64,000 nucleotides of DNA from positions 1 through 64,000 of the forward strand of contig NZ_LRFG02000005.1 of NCBI RefSeq assembly GCF_001641755.2, given 5' to 3'. Position 1 is the first letter of the stretch. Every line of letters begins with the position of its first letter. A program made the translations under genes and the position numbers. This document shows positions 1 to 9,131 of this stretch, piece by piece. Below the pieces are notes generated by a model. It was not told the origin of the DNA, did no database searches, and saw nothing but the letters and a program-made list of their open reading frames with translations. This stretch comes from Microbulbifer flavimaris (GTDB lineage Bacteria; Pseudomonadota; Gammaproteobacteria; Pseudomonadales; Cellvibrionaceae).

Positions 1-352
1 ATGGTTTCACGACGCTCAGTGGTTTATGGACCCCGGCCTGCGCCGGGGTGACGACGGTGTGTATTGCAGCGCGCTGTGGTCGCCAATCCCACCATCGTCA
101 TGCCGGCGCAGGCCGGCATCCAGTGTTGTGGCTGAGCCAGGGGGTTATGGTTTCACGACGCTCAGTGGTTTGTGGACCCCGGATCAAGTCCGGGGTGACG
201 ACGGTGTGTATAGCAGCGCGCTGTGGTCGCCAATCCCACCATCGTCATGCCGGCGAAGGCCGGCATCCAGTGTTGTGGCTGAGCCAGGGATTATGGTTTC
301 ACGATGCTCAGTGGTTTAGAGACCACGGCTTGCGCCGGGGTGACGACGGTGG
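1..352. repeat. Tandem 146-bp intergenic repeat, about 2.4 copies
   Basis: Units begin at 1, 147 and 293, each with the same opening ATGGTTTCACGA; the third stops near 352. Each full unit holds two palindromes in inverted orientation: a CCCCGG-type stem (31-48; 177-195) and an ATGCCGGC/GCCGGCAT stem (100-119; 247-266). In unit 2 the first stem changed on both arms (GGC/GCC became GGA/TCC), so pairing is kept. The array may continue upstream of the window. It resembles REP-type intergenic palindromes of proteobacteria and has no convincing coding content. Confidence 0.85.
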
Positions 353-729
353 GGCTGGGATCGAAAGGGAGACTCTCGTTTCTTCATGCGCGATGCTGAT
401 CCTGTACCAGCCCAGATCCGAGACCGGTCTCCTGTTTTATTTCTCGCGCTCTCTCCACCTCATTCGCTGAATCAATCGTTCTGGCACCGGTCATTCCCGG
501 ACAAAGAACCAACTGCCAACTCCCCAAAAAAACCTTCAGAATCAGGCCAGATAAGCCTGAACCATAAATGAGGCATCCGTACCAACCCGATCTTTCCAAT
601 TTCTCAGGCGGGCTGGGCAGTCGGCGGCTATACAGATTCTTGTGCCGCGCTTCGCACCACTGATATGCGAAGTGACGAAGTGCAAATAATCAGTAGAAGC
701 CGAAATACGAATTGGGGTGTTGGTGTTTG
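353..729. other. Intergenic region before wecB
   Basis: I see no gene here. The only distinct structure is a perfect 12-bp palindrome, GAGACCGGTCTC, at 420-431. No clear -35/-10 pair could be assigned to wecB, although the promoter of the wec block should lie here unless transcription enters from upstream. Confidence 0.5.
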
Positions 730-1863
730 ATGAAGGTTTTACTCGTTTTCGGTACGCGCCCGGAGGCCATCAAAATGGCGCCGCTGGTACGGACCCTGCG
801 GCAGGATGACCGCTTTCAAGTGCGCGTGTGCGTCACCGGCCAGCACCGGGAAATGCTGGACCAGGTACTGGCCCTGTTTGAGATTGAGCCGGATTACGAC
901 CTGGATATCATGCAAAAAGGGCAGGACCTGTACCAGGTTACTGCGCGGGTGTTGCTCGGTATGCGGGAGGTGCTGGACGACTTCCTGCCGGACAAGGTGT
1001 TCGTGCACGGTGACACCACGACCACGCTCGCCGCTTCATTGGCTGCCTATTATCGCCAGATTCCCGTGGCCCACGTGGAAGCCGGCTTGCGCACCGGCAA
1101 CCTCTACAGCCCCTGGCCGGAGGAGGCCAACCGCAAGCTCACCGGCGCCATCGCCCAGCATCATTTTGCGCCCACCGAGCTTTCCCGCGACAACCTGATT
1201 AATGAATCCGTTTCCAAGGATGCCATCCAGGTAACGGGAAATACGGTGGTGGATGCACTGCTGGAAGTAGTGGAGCGCATCCAGCAATCCGAAACCCTGA
1301 GCCGCAAACTGGCGGATCAGTTCCCGTTTCTCGATGAGAGTAAAAAGCTGATTCTGGTGACGGGCCACCGTCGCGAGAGCTTTGGCCAGGGCTTTGAGGA
1401 TATCTGCTCGGCCATCCGCCAGATTGCAGAGCGGGACGATGTTCAGGTGGTCTACCCGGTACATCTCAACCCGCGGGTCCGCGAGCCGGTCAACCGGCTA
1501 TTGATGGGGCTCGACAACGTGCATCTCATCGAGCCCCTTACCTACCTTCCCTTTGTTTACCTGATGAACCGCAGCTACCTGATCCTGACCGACTCCGGCG
1601 GAATCCAGGAAGAGGCACCGTCACTGGGCAAACCGGTGGTGGTGATGCGCGAGACCACCGAGCGGGTCGAAGCGGTTGCTGCCGGCACGGTCAAGCTGGT
1701 GGGTACCGATGTGGAAAAGATTGTCAGTGCCGTGCAGTTATTGCTGGACGATGACAACGAATACGGGGCCATGAGCCGGGCCCACAATCCGTATGGCGAT
1801 GGCTTTGCCTGCGAAAAAATAGTGGAGGGGATACTCGCGGATGTCCACGAATACACAGTTTGA
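730..1863 (+). CDS. wecB: UDP-N-acetylglucosamine 2-epimerase, non-hydrolysing
   Basis: Cytoplasmic enzyme that interconverts UDP-GlcNAc and UDP-ManNAc, the first committed step towards ManNAcA in surface polysaccharides. The 377-residue product has the family's usual length. It opens with [17 protein letters not shown] and keeps the residues equivalent to the E. coli catalytic set: D95 (FVHGDTTTT), E117 (HVEAGLRTG), E131 (WPEEANRKL) and H213 (TGHRRESFG). The ATG at 730 puts the conserved [11 protein letters not shown] at the N-terminus; an in-frame TTG at 712 would add six atypical residues. The end overlaps wecC by 23 bases, which implies one transcript and coupled translation. Confidence 0.95.
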   Translation: MKVLLVFGTRPEAIKMAPLVRTLRQDDRFQVRVCVTGQHREMLDQVLALFEIEPDYDLDIMQKGQDLYQVTARVLLGMREVLDDFLPDKVFVHGDTTTTLAASLAAYYRQIPVAHVEAGLRTGNLYSPWPEEANRKLTGAIAQHHFAPTELSRDNLINESVSKDAIQVTGNTVVDALLEVVERIQQSETLSRKLADQFPFLDESKKLILVTGHRRESFGQGFEDICSAIRQIAERDDVQVVYPVHLNPRVREPVNRLLMGLDNVHLIEPLTYLPFVYLMNRSYLILTDSGGIQEEAPSLGKPVVVMRETTERVEAVAAGTVKLVGTDVEKIVSAVQLLLDDDNEYGAMSRAHNPYGDGFACEKIVEGILADVHEYTV

Positions 1864-3109
1864 AAGAATCTCTGTCCTCGGACTGGGTTACATCGGTCTG
1901 CCCACGGCGGCGGTGTTTGCCTCACGGGGAGTGGAGGTGGTCGGCGTTGATATCAATCAGCGGGCAGTGGAAACCATTAATGCCGGTCGCGTCCATATCG
2001 TCGAGCCGGACCTGGATATTGTGGTACAGGCCGCCGTCAATACGGGCAAGCTGCGGGCCACGCAAGTGCCGGAGCCTGCCGATGCCTTCTTGATTGCGGT
2101 GCCGACACCGTTCAGGGAAACGCCGGAGGGGCATTCCCGTGAGCCGGACCTGACCTATATCCGCGCTGCGGCGGAGTCGATTGCGCCGATGCTGCAGAAG
2201 GGCAACCTGGTGGTGCTGGAGTCCACCTCCCCGGTGGGCACGACGGAACAGCTGTCGCAATGGTTGCAGCAAGCCCGCCCGGACCTGACTTTCCCCCATG
2301 TATGTGGCGATGCCGCCGATGTGCGCGTGGCGCACTGCCCCGAGCGTGTGTTGCCGGGCAAGGTGTTACAGGAGCTGGTGAGCAACGACCGGATTATCGG
2401 CGGACTCAGCCCCGCCTGCAGCGCTGCGGCTGTGGAACTTTACAAGATCTTCGTGAAAGGGGAATGCATCCTCACCAACGCCCGCACCGCGGAGATGACA
2501 AAGCTCACTGAAAACGCCTTCCGCGACGTGAATATCGCCTTTGCCAACGAGCTCTCGGTGATCTGTGACCAGCTGAAGATCAATGTCTGGGAGCTGGTGC
2601 GCCTCGCCAACCGCCACCCGCGGGTCAATATCCTCAATCCCGGCCCCGGGGTGGGCGGGCACTGCATCGCCGTGGACCCCTGGTTCATTGTCAGCAGCTG
2701 CCCGGACCAGGCCCGTTTGATGAGCCAGGCTCGCGCGGTCAATGACAGCAAACCGGCGTTTGTGGTGGATAAGGTGCGCAAGGTCGCTGAACAGTTCAAG
2801 GAGCCGATCATTGCTTGCCTGGGCCTCTCCTTCAAAGCCGATATCGATGACCTGCGCGAGAGTCCGGCTATGCGCATAGTCGAAACGCTGGCAGAGAGCT
2901 GTTTTGGCGACGTGGTCGCCGTAGAGCCGAATATCAAGGAGCTGCCGGGCAGCCTCTCTGACAAGGGTGTTCGGCTGGTGGACCTGACCACGGCACTGGA
3001 GAACGCCAACGTGGTGGTGGTGCTCGTCGATCACCGGGAATTCCGCAATCTGGATCCCTCACTGTTTGCCGCCAAGGCGGCGATTGATACCCGGGGTGTA
3101 TTCGCCTGA
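1841..3109 (+). CDS. wecC: UDP-N-acetyl-D-mannosamine dehydrogenase
   Basis: Oxidises UDP-ManNAc to UDP-ManNAcA with two NAD+, directly after WecB in the pathway. The 422-residue protein shows the three-part UDP-glucose/GDP-mannose dehydrogenase layout: N-terminal Rossmann fold ([11 protein letters not shown], residues 14-24), central domain with K221 and the conserved [14 protein letters not shown] run, and the catalytic cysteine C275 in [11 protein letters not shown], followed by a UDP-binding C-terminal domain with [15 protein letters not shown]. The start lies inside wecB and is preceded by GGAGGGG at 1824-1830. WecC is favoured over a generic UDP-glucose dehydrogenase because of the adjacent wecB and wecG. 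Confidence 0.93.
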   Translation: MSTNTQFERISVLGLGYIGLPTAAVFASRGVEVVGVDINQRAVETINAGRVHIVEPDLDIVVQAAVNTGKLRATQVPEPADAFLIAVPTPFRETPEGHSREPDLTYIRAAAESIAPMLQKGNLVVLESTSPVGTTEQLSQWLQQARPDLTFPHVCGDAADVRVAHCPERVLPGKVLQELVSNDRIIGGLSPACSAAAVELYKIFVKGECILTNARTAEMTKLTENAFRDVNIAFANELSVICDQLKINVWELVRLANRHPRVNILNPGPGVGGHCIAVDPWFIVSSCPDQARLMSQARAVNDSKPAFVVDKVRKVAEQFKEPIIACLGLSFKADIDDLRESPAMRIVETLAESCFGDVVAVEPNIKELPGSLSDKGVRLVDLTTALENANVVVVLVDHREFRNLDPSLFAAKAAIDTRGVFA

Positions 3110-3158
3110 TCACAGAATGACACCTCTGCAGGAAGCAACTGATAATTCCAAGGAATGA

Positions 3159-4193
3159 ATGCTTGCCATGAAGACGCTGCTGACGTTGGACTATGAACTC
3201 TTCTTCGGCCCCCGCACCGGCACCGCCGGTACCTGCCTGATTGATGCCACCAACCGCTTGCTGGAAACCCTGAAGCCATTTGATGCGCGCGCGGTGTTTT
3301 TTGTGGATGCAACGTACCTGGTGCGGCTGCGTCACTACGCCCAGACTCATGCACAGGCAGCAAAGGACTACGCCGCTGTGGTGCGGCAGATCCGCCAGCT
3401 GGAAAGCGACGGACACCAGATACAGCTGCATATTCACCCGCACTGGATGGACTCAACCTATGACGGCCAGGCATGGCACCTGGATACGCGCCGTTACCGG
3501 CTCGGCGATTGGAGCCGCGAAGAGACTGAGAAAATTATTGCCGATTGCACCGCGGAGCTGAACCGCCATTTGAAGCACAAAGTGTTTGTCTTCCGCGCAG
3601 GGGGCTGGTGTGTGCAGCCGTGGATGCATATCGGCAAGTTCCTGCAGGACAATGGCATTACGGTGGACTGTACCGTTTACAGCGGTGGCCAGAGCCTTCA
3701 TGCCCCGCATCTGTTCGACTTTTCCAGTTCGCCGTCACTGGGCAGCTGGAAGTTCGAATCGGAGCCGTGCCGGTTGGTGCGCAATGGTGCCTTCACGGAA
3801 ATGCCCATCTCTTCCATGCGGGTTTCGCCAGTGTTCTTCTGGCGGTTTGCGCTCAACCGCCTGTTTGGTGATCTCTCAGAACATCATCCCTTTGGCGATG
3901 GCTGCGCCATGCCCAATGGTCGCAAAGAGCTGCTGCGAAAACTGACCCGCTATTCAAAGATTCCTGTGTCTGTGGATGGCTTTAAATCGTCCCTGCTCTG
4001 CGATGCCTATTTGCGGGCACTTTCCCATGGCAAGACCCACTTTGTTGCCATGGGGCATCCCAAAGCATTGTCGGAATACTCGCTGGGTAACCTGCGCCAG
4101 TGGCTGACGGAAGTGTATTCACGTGATGAGCGCCTGGCGGTTTTCGACCGACCTGTGAAGGTAGAGGCCCCGGCTGTCGCCGAAGCCGTCTGA
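3159..4193 (+). CDS. NodB-like polysaccharide deacetylase family protein
   Basis: Probable de-N-acetylase or related hydrolase acting on the glycan of this cluster. The 344-residue protein starts with TLLTLDYELFF, where D11 fits the first NodB motif, and has LHIHPHW (H91, H93, H95) as a candidate metal-binding motif; FRAGGWCVQPW around residue 150 fits the later RAG/P motif. No signal peptide or membrane segment is visible, so it looks cytoplasmic, unlike most secreted deacetylases. It lies 49 bases after wecC and about 70 before wecG, in the same direction. AGGAATGA precedes the ATG at 3159; an ATG at 3168 (MKTLLTLDYEL) is an alternative start. The substrate is unknown. Confidence 0.75.
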   Translation: MLAMKTLLTLDYELFFGPRTGTAGTCLIDATNRLLETLKPFDARAVFFVDATYLVRLRHYAQTHAQAAKDYAAVVRQIRQLESDGHQIQLHIHPHWMDSTYDGQAWHLDTRRYRLGDWSREETEKIIADCTAELNRHLKHKVFVFRAGGWCVQPWMHIGKFLQDNGITVDCTVYSGGQSLHAPHLFDFSSSPSLGSWKFESEPCRLVRNGAFTEMPISSMRVSPVFFWRFALNRLFGDLSEHHPFGDGCAMPNGRKELLRKLTRYSKIPVSVDGFKSSLLCDAYLRALSHGKTHFVAMGHPKALSEYSLGNLRQWLTEVYSRDERLAVFDRPVKVEAPAVAEAV

Positions 4194-4262
4194 TGAGCGC
4201 GGTGATGGACAGGCCTCGCCCGATCGGTAGTTGGCAGGTGTTTGGATTTAAAAAGGTGGTGT

Positions 4263-5027
4263 GTGGAAAGGATTGAATTGCTGCAGATGCCCATGGATGT
4301 CTCGTCCATGGAGGAGACGGTAACCCTGATCGGGGACCGGGTTGGGCGCAAACAGTTTACCCAGCATGTGGTTGTGAATGTGGCCAAGCTGGTCAATGCG
4401 CGTAAAGACGCGGCGCTGGCCCAGTCCGTAACTGCATGCGACCTGATCAACATCGATGGCATGGGGGTGGTCTGGGGGGCGCGGTTTCTCGGCCATCCGG
4501 TTGCAGAACGGGTGGCCGGCGTGGATCTCTTTCAGCAATTACTGGCCATGAGTGCCAGAAGAAAATTCCCCGTCTTCTTCCTCGGCGCAAAACCCGAGGT
4601 GGTGGAGCAGGCTGCCAGTGTCTGCCGCCAGCAACATCCGGATTTGCAGATTGCCGGCTACCACCACGGCTACTTCTGGGATGACGAGGAAGCGGTGGTG
4701 GAGAAAATCCGCCAGTCCGGAGCACGCTTGCTGTTCGTGGCGATCACCTCTCCCCTGAAAGAAAACTTTATCAACCGCTGGCGACACCGGCTAGGCGTCG
4801 ATTTTGTGATGGGGGTCGGTGGCACCTTTGATGTGGTGGCCGGCAAGGTCAAACGTGCGCCGGAGTGGATGCAGCGCGCCGGGCTGGAGTGGCTCTATCG
4901 GGTAATCCAGGAGCCCCGCCGGATGTGGAAGCGCTACCTGGTGACCAATTCTGCCTTTGCCTGGCTGCTGCTGCAGGAGCGGTTTCACTATGCGTTTGGC
5001 AGTGAGGAGTTCGGGTTTGGGGATTGA
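4263..5027 (+). CDS. wecG: WecG/TagA/CpsF family glycosyltransferase
   Basis: Transfers an N-acetylhexosamine-type sugar, here most likely ManNAcA from UDP-ManNAcA, onto an undecaprenyl-linked acceptor at the inner face of the membrane. The 254-residue protein has the family's core patterns: VVNVAKLVNARKD, CDLINIDGMGVVWGARFLG, a GVGGTFDVVAGKVKRAPEW motif near residue 190, and the basic C-terminal stretch EPRRMWKRY that is thought to aid membrane association. I chose the GTG at 4263 because AAGGTGG ends about five bases before it; a TTG at 4242 would add seven residues. The wecB/wecC neighbours make ManNAcA the natural donor, so the symbol is assigned from context. Confidence 0.82.
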   Translation: MERIELLQMPMDVSSMEETVTLIGDRVGRKQFTQHVVVNVAKLVNARKDAALAQSVTACDLINIDGMGVVWGARFLGHPVAERVAGVDLFQQLLAMSARRKFPVFFLGAKPEVVEQAASVCRQQHPDLQIAGYHHGYFWDDEEAVVEKIRQSGARLLFVAITSPLKENFINRWRHRLGVDFVMGVGGTFDVVAGKVKRAPEWMQRAGLEWLYRVIQEPRRMWKRYLVTNSAFAWLLLQERFHYAFGSEEFGFGD

Positions 5028-5107
5028 TGGCGGATTAGTGTGGAGTTGGTGCTGTTGGTTGACGGTTGCCCAGTAGCCACACTGCAGGGGTGTGATGATG
5101 CGGTGAA

Positions 5108-5139
5108 TTTGGGATGCCGGCCTGCGCCGGCATGACGAC
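5108..5139. repeat. REP-like palindrome, isolated copy
   Basis: A perfect stem, ATGCCGGC (5114-5121), loop CTGC, GCCGGCAT (5126-5133), followed by GACGACGG as in the array at the window start. It is the same family as the palindromes at 100-119 and 247-266 in the opposite orientation. Confidence 0.8.
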
Positions 5140-5205
5140 GGAGAGCATTGGCGTGCTTCCTTGTGCCGAATAAGGGAATAACAGAAAACCGCAATCACAT
5201 AACCC

Positions 5206-5232
5206 CATCATCCCGGCGCAAACCGGAATCCA
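5206..5232. repeat. Degenerate REP-like palindrome
   Basis: The stretch reads CATCCCGGCGCAAACCGGAAT-like with the family's flanks (CATCAT before, CCATC after), but the arms no longer pair fully. It looks like a decayed member of the same repeat family. Confidence 0.55.
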
Positions 5233-5473
5233 TCCCATGTATTGCAGGCAGTTGATAAGGGGCTGACCGCCACTGCAATTTTCAAAGCTAGAAAGACAAT
5301 ACCCTGGCAACTATTCGCGCCTAAAACCGCTTCTGTTCATAACCGACACCTCACCCCACCTGAGTTCACCTTTTCCACCTACACCGCATCGGGCCGCCGT
5401 CTATATACAAGGTTGCACTTGAGTCCCACTTGCAGGTGGTCGGTGTGACGAGGAAAAAATAGTTGGAGCGTTT

Positions 5474-6571
5474 ATGCGAATTCTGGTGACGGGCGGCGCG
5501 GGATTTATTGGCAGCGCGGTGGTGCGTTTCCTGCTACGGGAGACGGGGCACAGTGTGCTGAATGTGGATGCGCTGACCTATGCGGGCAACCTGGCTTCCA
5601 TCCCACTGCTGGCGGGCGGTGCGGCAATCGATCGGCAACGCTATCGCTTTGCCCGGGTCGACATCCGTGATCGCGATGGTCTCGAGCAGTGTTTCAAGAG
5701 CTTCCAGCCCGATGCAATCATGCATCTGGCAGCCGAGACCCACGTAGACCGCTCCATCGACGGGCCGGCGGAATTTGTCAGTGCCAACGTAACCGGCACC
5801 TGCACACTGCTGGAGGTAACACGCAGTTACTGGCGGGGCCTTGCCCCTGAAGCGCGGCAGAATTTCCGCTTCCACCATGTGTCAACGGACGAGGTATTTG
5901 GTGACTTGGGGGCCAATGGCTATTTCAGCGAGGACACCCGCTACGATCCCAGCTCTCCCTATTCTGCCAGCAAGGCTGCCAGCGACCATCTGGTGCGCGC
6001 CTGGCACCGGACTTTCGGCCTGCCGGTGGTGCTGAGCAACTGCTCCAATAATTACGGTCCCTATCAATTCCCGGAAAAACTGATTCCCCTGACGATCACC
6101 AATGCCCTGGCCGGTGAACCCCTGCGGGTCTATGGCGATGGCAGCCAGGTTCGGGATTGGCTCTATGTGGAGGACCATGCGCGAGCACTGTATCGGGTGC
6201 TGACCCGTGGCGCCGTTGGTGAAACCTACAACATCGGCGGCCACTGCGAGCAGCGTAATCTCGAGGTGGTCACCGGCCTTTGCGACATCCTGGAAGAGGT
6301 GGCACCGCACAAGCCTTTCGGCGTCAGTCGCTATCGTGACCTGATCTGCTTCGTGGCGGATCGCCCCGGCCATGATCGCCGCTATGCCATCGACGCGGGC
6401 AAGATCGCCCGCGAGCTGGAATGGATGCCTGCGGAGACGTTTGAAACTGGCCTGCGCAAGACCGTGCTCTGGTATCTCGATAATGAGAACTGGTGGCGAC
6501 GTGCAGACACGCCGCTCTACAGCGGCGAGCGCCTGGGGCTCGGCGAGACACAAGAGGAGATGCGCGAATGA
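5474..6571 (+). CDS. rfbB: dTDP-glucose 4,6-dehydratase
   Basis: Second step of dTDP-L-rhamnose synthesis: converts dTDP-glucose to dTDP-4-keto-6-deoxyglucose with bound NAD+. The 365-residue extended SDR protein has the Rossmann motif GGAGFIG at residues 7-13, the active-site run HVSTDEVFG with T138, D139 and E140, and the YxxxK pair Y163/K167 in YSASKAAS. The stop overlaps the rfbA start (ATGA at 6568-6571), so the two are translationally coupled. It begins the rhamnose block, whose order B-A-C-D differs from the common BDAC order. Confidence 0.96.
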   Translation: MRILVTGGAGFIGSAVVRFLLRETGHSVLNVDALTYAGNLASIPLLAGGAAIDRQRYRFARVDIRDRDGLEQCFKSFQPDAIMHLAAETHVDRSIDGPAEFVSANVTGTCTLLEVTRSYWRGLAPEARQNFRFHHVSTDEVFGDLGANGYFSEDTRYDPSSPYSASKAASDHLVRAWHRTFGLPVVLSNCSNNYGPYQFPEKLIPLTITNALAGEPLRVYGDGSQVRDWLYVEDHARALYRVLTRGAVGETYNIGGHCEQRNLEVVTGLCDILEEVAPHKPFGVSRYRDLICFVADRPGHDRRYAIDAGKIARELEWMPAETFETGLRKTVLWYLDNENWWRRADTPLYSGERLGLGETQEEMRE

Positions 6572-7434
6572 AAGGGATTATTCTCGCCGGCGGCAGCGGC
6601 ACGCGCCTGCACCCGATTACCTGGGGGGTGTGCAAGCAGCTACTGCCGGTCTACGACAAGCCAATGATCTATTACCCGCTGACCACGCTGATGCTGGCGG
6701 GTATTCGGGATGTGCTGGTGATCTCCACACCGGATGACACGCCACGCTTTGCGCAGATGCTCGGCGATGGCAGCCGCTGGGGTGTCAATATCCAGTACGC
6801 CGTACAGCCATCACCGGACGGTCTGGCGCAGGCATTCATCATTGGTGAAGAATTTATCGACGGAGACTCCTGTGCCCTGGTTCTGGGTGACAACCTGTTT
6901 TTCGGCCAGGGACTGACGGCGACACTGGAGCGTGCCTCGCAACAGGAACACGGCGCCACCGTGTTTGCCTATCCGGTCAAAGACCCGCAGCGTTTCGGGG
7001 TCGTTTCCTTTGATGCATCCGGACGCGCTATCGATATTCAGGAGAAACCGCAGTACCCCAGTTCCCGCTACGCGGTGACCGGGCTTTATTTCTACGATGA
7101 GAAGGTCGTCGACCTGGCAAAGGAGGTAAAGCCGTCTGAACGCGGCGAGCTGGAGATAACAGACCTCAATCGATTCTACCTCGACAACGGCGAGCTCAAT
7201 GTGGAGATTCTCGGTCGAGGCGCCGCCTGGCTCGATACCGGTACCCACGATTCACTGCTACAGGCGAGCCAGTTCGTACAGGCGATTGAGCATCGCCAGA
7301 GCCTGAAGGTGGCCTGTCCTGAGGAGGTGGCCTGGCGGCGAGGGTGGATTGACCGCGATCAATTACAGTCACTGGCAATGCCACTGATGAAAAGTGGTTA
7401 CGGCGAGTACCTTATGGACCTGCTGGAATACTGA
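6568..7434 (+). CDS. rfbA: Glucose-1-phosphate thymidylyltransferase
   Basis: First step of the dTDP-rhamnose pathway: joins dTTP and glucose-1-phosphate to dTDP-glucose and pyrophosphate. The 288-residue protein begins [18 protein letters not shown], the nucleotide-binding signature of the RmlA family, and has [12 protein letters not shown] with the metal-binding aspartate and [19 protein letters not shown] in the sugar-binding part. The start at 6568 is fixed by the ATGA overlap with rfbB; longer in-frame extensions run into rfbB. RmlA is usually feedback-inhibited by dTDP-rhamnose. Confidence 0.96.
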   Translation: MKGIILAGGSGTRLHPITWGVCKQLLPVYDKPMIYYPLTTLMLAGIRDVLVISTPDDTPRFAQMLGDGSRWGVNIQYAVQPSPDGLAQAFIIGEEFIDGDSCALVLGDNLFFGQGLTATLERASQQEHGATVFAYPVKDPQRFGVVSFDASGRAIDIQEKPQYPSSRYAVTGLYFYDEKVVDLAKEVKPSERGELEITDLNRFYLDNGELNVEILGRGAAWLDTGTHDSLLQASQFVQAIEHRQSLKVACPEEVAWRRGWIDRDQLQSLAMPLMKSGYGEYLMDLLEY

Positions 7435-7449
7435 CACGAAAGATTATCT

Positions 7450-8016
7450 ATGGAGATCATCGAAACTTCCCTCGCCGGCGTAAAAATCGTGGAACCCCAA
7501 GTCTTTGCTGACGAGCGGGGTTTCTTCCTGGAGACCTGGCAGCTGACCCGCTACAAACGGGCCCTGGCATTCAGTGCCGGACTTGAGTTTGTGCAGGACA
7601 ACCACTCGCGATCGGCCAGGGGTGTCTTGCGCGGCATGCATTTCCAGCAGCGTTGTCCGCAGGGAAAGCTGGTGCGGGCCGCCCGCGGCGAAATCTACGA
7701 TGTGGTGGTTGATATCGATCCGGTTTCGGTGACTTTCGGTGAGTGGATTGGGGTGCACCTCAGCGAAAAGAACCACCGCCAGCTGTGGATTCCGCCGGGC
7801 TATGCCCATGGGTTTCAGGTGTTGTCTGACTCGGCGGACGTGGAATACAAATGCACCGACTATTATGTACCGACAGATCAGTGCGGGGTGGCATGGAATG
7901 ACCCGCAGTTGGCGATCACGTGGCCGCTCGAGGATCCGCTTGTCTCGGAACAGGATGGGCAGTGGCCGACTCTGGAACAACTCCAAAATCACAACAGGGA
8001 GCGTGTAACGCCGTGA
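7450..8016 (+). CDS. rfbC: dTDP-4-dehydrorhamnose 3,5-epimerase
   Basis: Third step of dTDP-L-rhamnose synthesis: epimerises C3 and C5 of the 4-keto-6-deoxyglucose intermediate. The 188-residue cupin protein has the typical RmlC length and motifs: FADERGFFLE near residue 19, the catalytic histidine region RGVLRGMHFQ (H64), LWIPPGYAHGF near 112, and EYKCTDYY with Y133. It lies 15 bases after rfbA, and its stop overlaps the rfbD start codon by three bases (GTGA at 8013-8016). Confidence 0.95.
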   Translation: MEIIETSLAGVKIVEPQVFADERGFFLETWQLTRYKRALAFSAGLEFVQDNHSRSARGVLRGMHFQQRCPQGKLVRAARGEIYDVVVDIDPVSVTFGEWIGVHLSEKNHRQLWIPPGYAHGFQVLSDSADVEYKCTDYYVPTDQCGVAWNDPQLAITWPLEDPLVSEQDGQWPTLEQLQNHNRERVTP

Positions 8017-8930
8017 AGATCCTTTTATTCGGTGCCAATGGCCAGGTGGGACGTGCCTGCCGGGATGCCTTGCGACAGCCTGGCTGGGAGCTCACTGCCT
8101 TTGGGCGCAAGCAGGCAGATTTCATCTGCCCGGACCAGGTGACCGCCTGTGTGCAGCGGGCCAGGCCGGATATGGTCATCAACGCGGCGGCCTACACCGA
8201 TGTGGAGCGTGCGGAAAAAGAGCCGGATGTCGCCTCCAAGGTGAATGGAGAGTGCGTGGGGGCACTGGCTGCCGCCTGCGCATCCATGAACATACCGTTG
8301 ATTCACCTGTCCACCGACTTTGTCTTTGATGGCCAGGGGTCGCGCGCTTACCGCGAGGATGACCCGGTCGCGCCAATCAACACCTATGGCGCGAGCAAGC
8401 TCAAAGGCGAGCGCCTGCTGCGCGCGGTGCATCCGAAGTATCTGTGTCTGCGCACCAGTTGGGTATTCAGTGCCCAGCCGGGGAATTTTCTCAGTACCAT
8501 GCTGCGGCTTGCGGGCCAGCGCACCACCCTGAGTGTGGTGGGTGACCAGGTCGGCTGTCCGACTTACGCCGGTGATATCGCCGAGGTGATCGCCCATTTG
8601 ATCCGACGCTATGAAGAATTTGAAGACCTGCCGTGGGGGCTCTATCACTGCAGCTCGCCGGAACCCTGCAGCCGCTATGAATTTGCGCGCCATATCTTCG
8701 CCGAAGCCGAGGCGGAAGGGTTGCTGGACCCTGCACCCTGGGTGAAAAAGATCAGCAGCTACCAGTTTCCCACCCTGGCAGCCCGGCCGGCTTACTCGGC
8801 CCTCGACAGCAGTAAGCTGGCGGATCTGCTTGGTCATCCACTACCTCACTGGAACCGGGGCATCCGGCAGGCCTGTCAGGCGCTGGCAAACCGGGATGTG
8901 CCGGCAATCACCCCCTCGGTTCTGAATTAG
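8013..8930 (+). CDS. rfbD: dTDP-4-dehydrorhamnose reductase
   Basis: Last step of the pathway: NAD(P)H reduction of dTDP-4-dehydrorhamnose to dTDP-L-rhamnose. The 305-residue SDR-type protein opens with the cofactor motif LLFGANGQVGRA, carries VINAAAYTDVERAE, HLSTDFVFDG, and the catalytic YGASKLKGE. The GTG start at 8013 is supported by the GTGA overlap with rfbC, by AGGGAG about ten bases upstream, and because the Rossmann motif then lies at the N-terminus as is normal for RmlD. A second, more distant RmlD-like gene lies at 29521-30411. Confidence 0.95.
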   Translation: MKILLFGANGQVGRACRDALRQPGWELTAFGRKQADFICPDQVTACVQRARPDMVINAAAYTDVERAEKEPDVASKVNGECVGALAAACASMNIPLIHLSTDFVFDGQGSRAYREDDPVAPINTYGASKLKGERLLRAVHPKYLCLRTSWVFSAQPGNFLSTMLRLAGQRTTLSVVGDQVGCPTYAGDIAEVIAHLIRRYEEFEDLPWGLYHCSSPEPCSRYEFARHIFAEAEAEGLLDPAPWVKKISSYQFPTLAARPAYSALDSSKLADLLGHPLPHWNRGIRQACQALANRDVPAITPSVLN

Positions 8931-8979
8931 TCTGAAGATTGGCAGGTGGGTTGATCGCGCACTGCGAACGGGTAGTCAG

Positions 8980-9005
8980 CTCCGAGCCCTGGCGCGGCTC
9001 AGGAG
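8980..9005. terminator. Stem-loop after rfbD
   Basis: CTCC-GAGCC pairs with GGCTC-A-GGAG around a seven-base loop. No T-run follows on the + strand, so termination of the rfb transcript here is only a possibility. Confidence 0.3.
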
Positions 9006-9131
9006 TTGATTAAAAAATAGGCTGCTAGTGAGAGGCGAACCTGATAGACTGCGCAGCCTTTTGACCCCCCGCCGCACCAGGCCCCTGCCGATTGTTCGTG
9101 GGCCCCTTTGCAGCCTCAAGTGAAATCCGAA

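Larger units (their letters stand above)
5028..5473. other. Intergenic region between the wec and rfb blocks
   Basis: No gene is seen. The left half holds two copies of the palindromic repeat, listed separately. The right half is the likely promoter region of rfbB; a TATATA run near 5401-5406 is the best -10-like sequence, but no good -35 partner is evident. GGAG at 5465-5468 sits five bases before the rfbB start. Confidence 0.5.

Noticed and set aside
1-352. CRISPR array
   Set aside because: The repeating unit is 146 bases and repeats throughout its length, with no short direct repeats or unique spacers and no cas genes.
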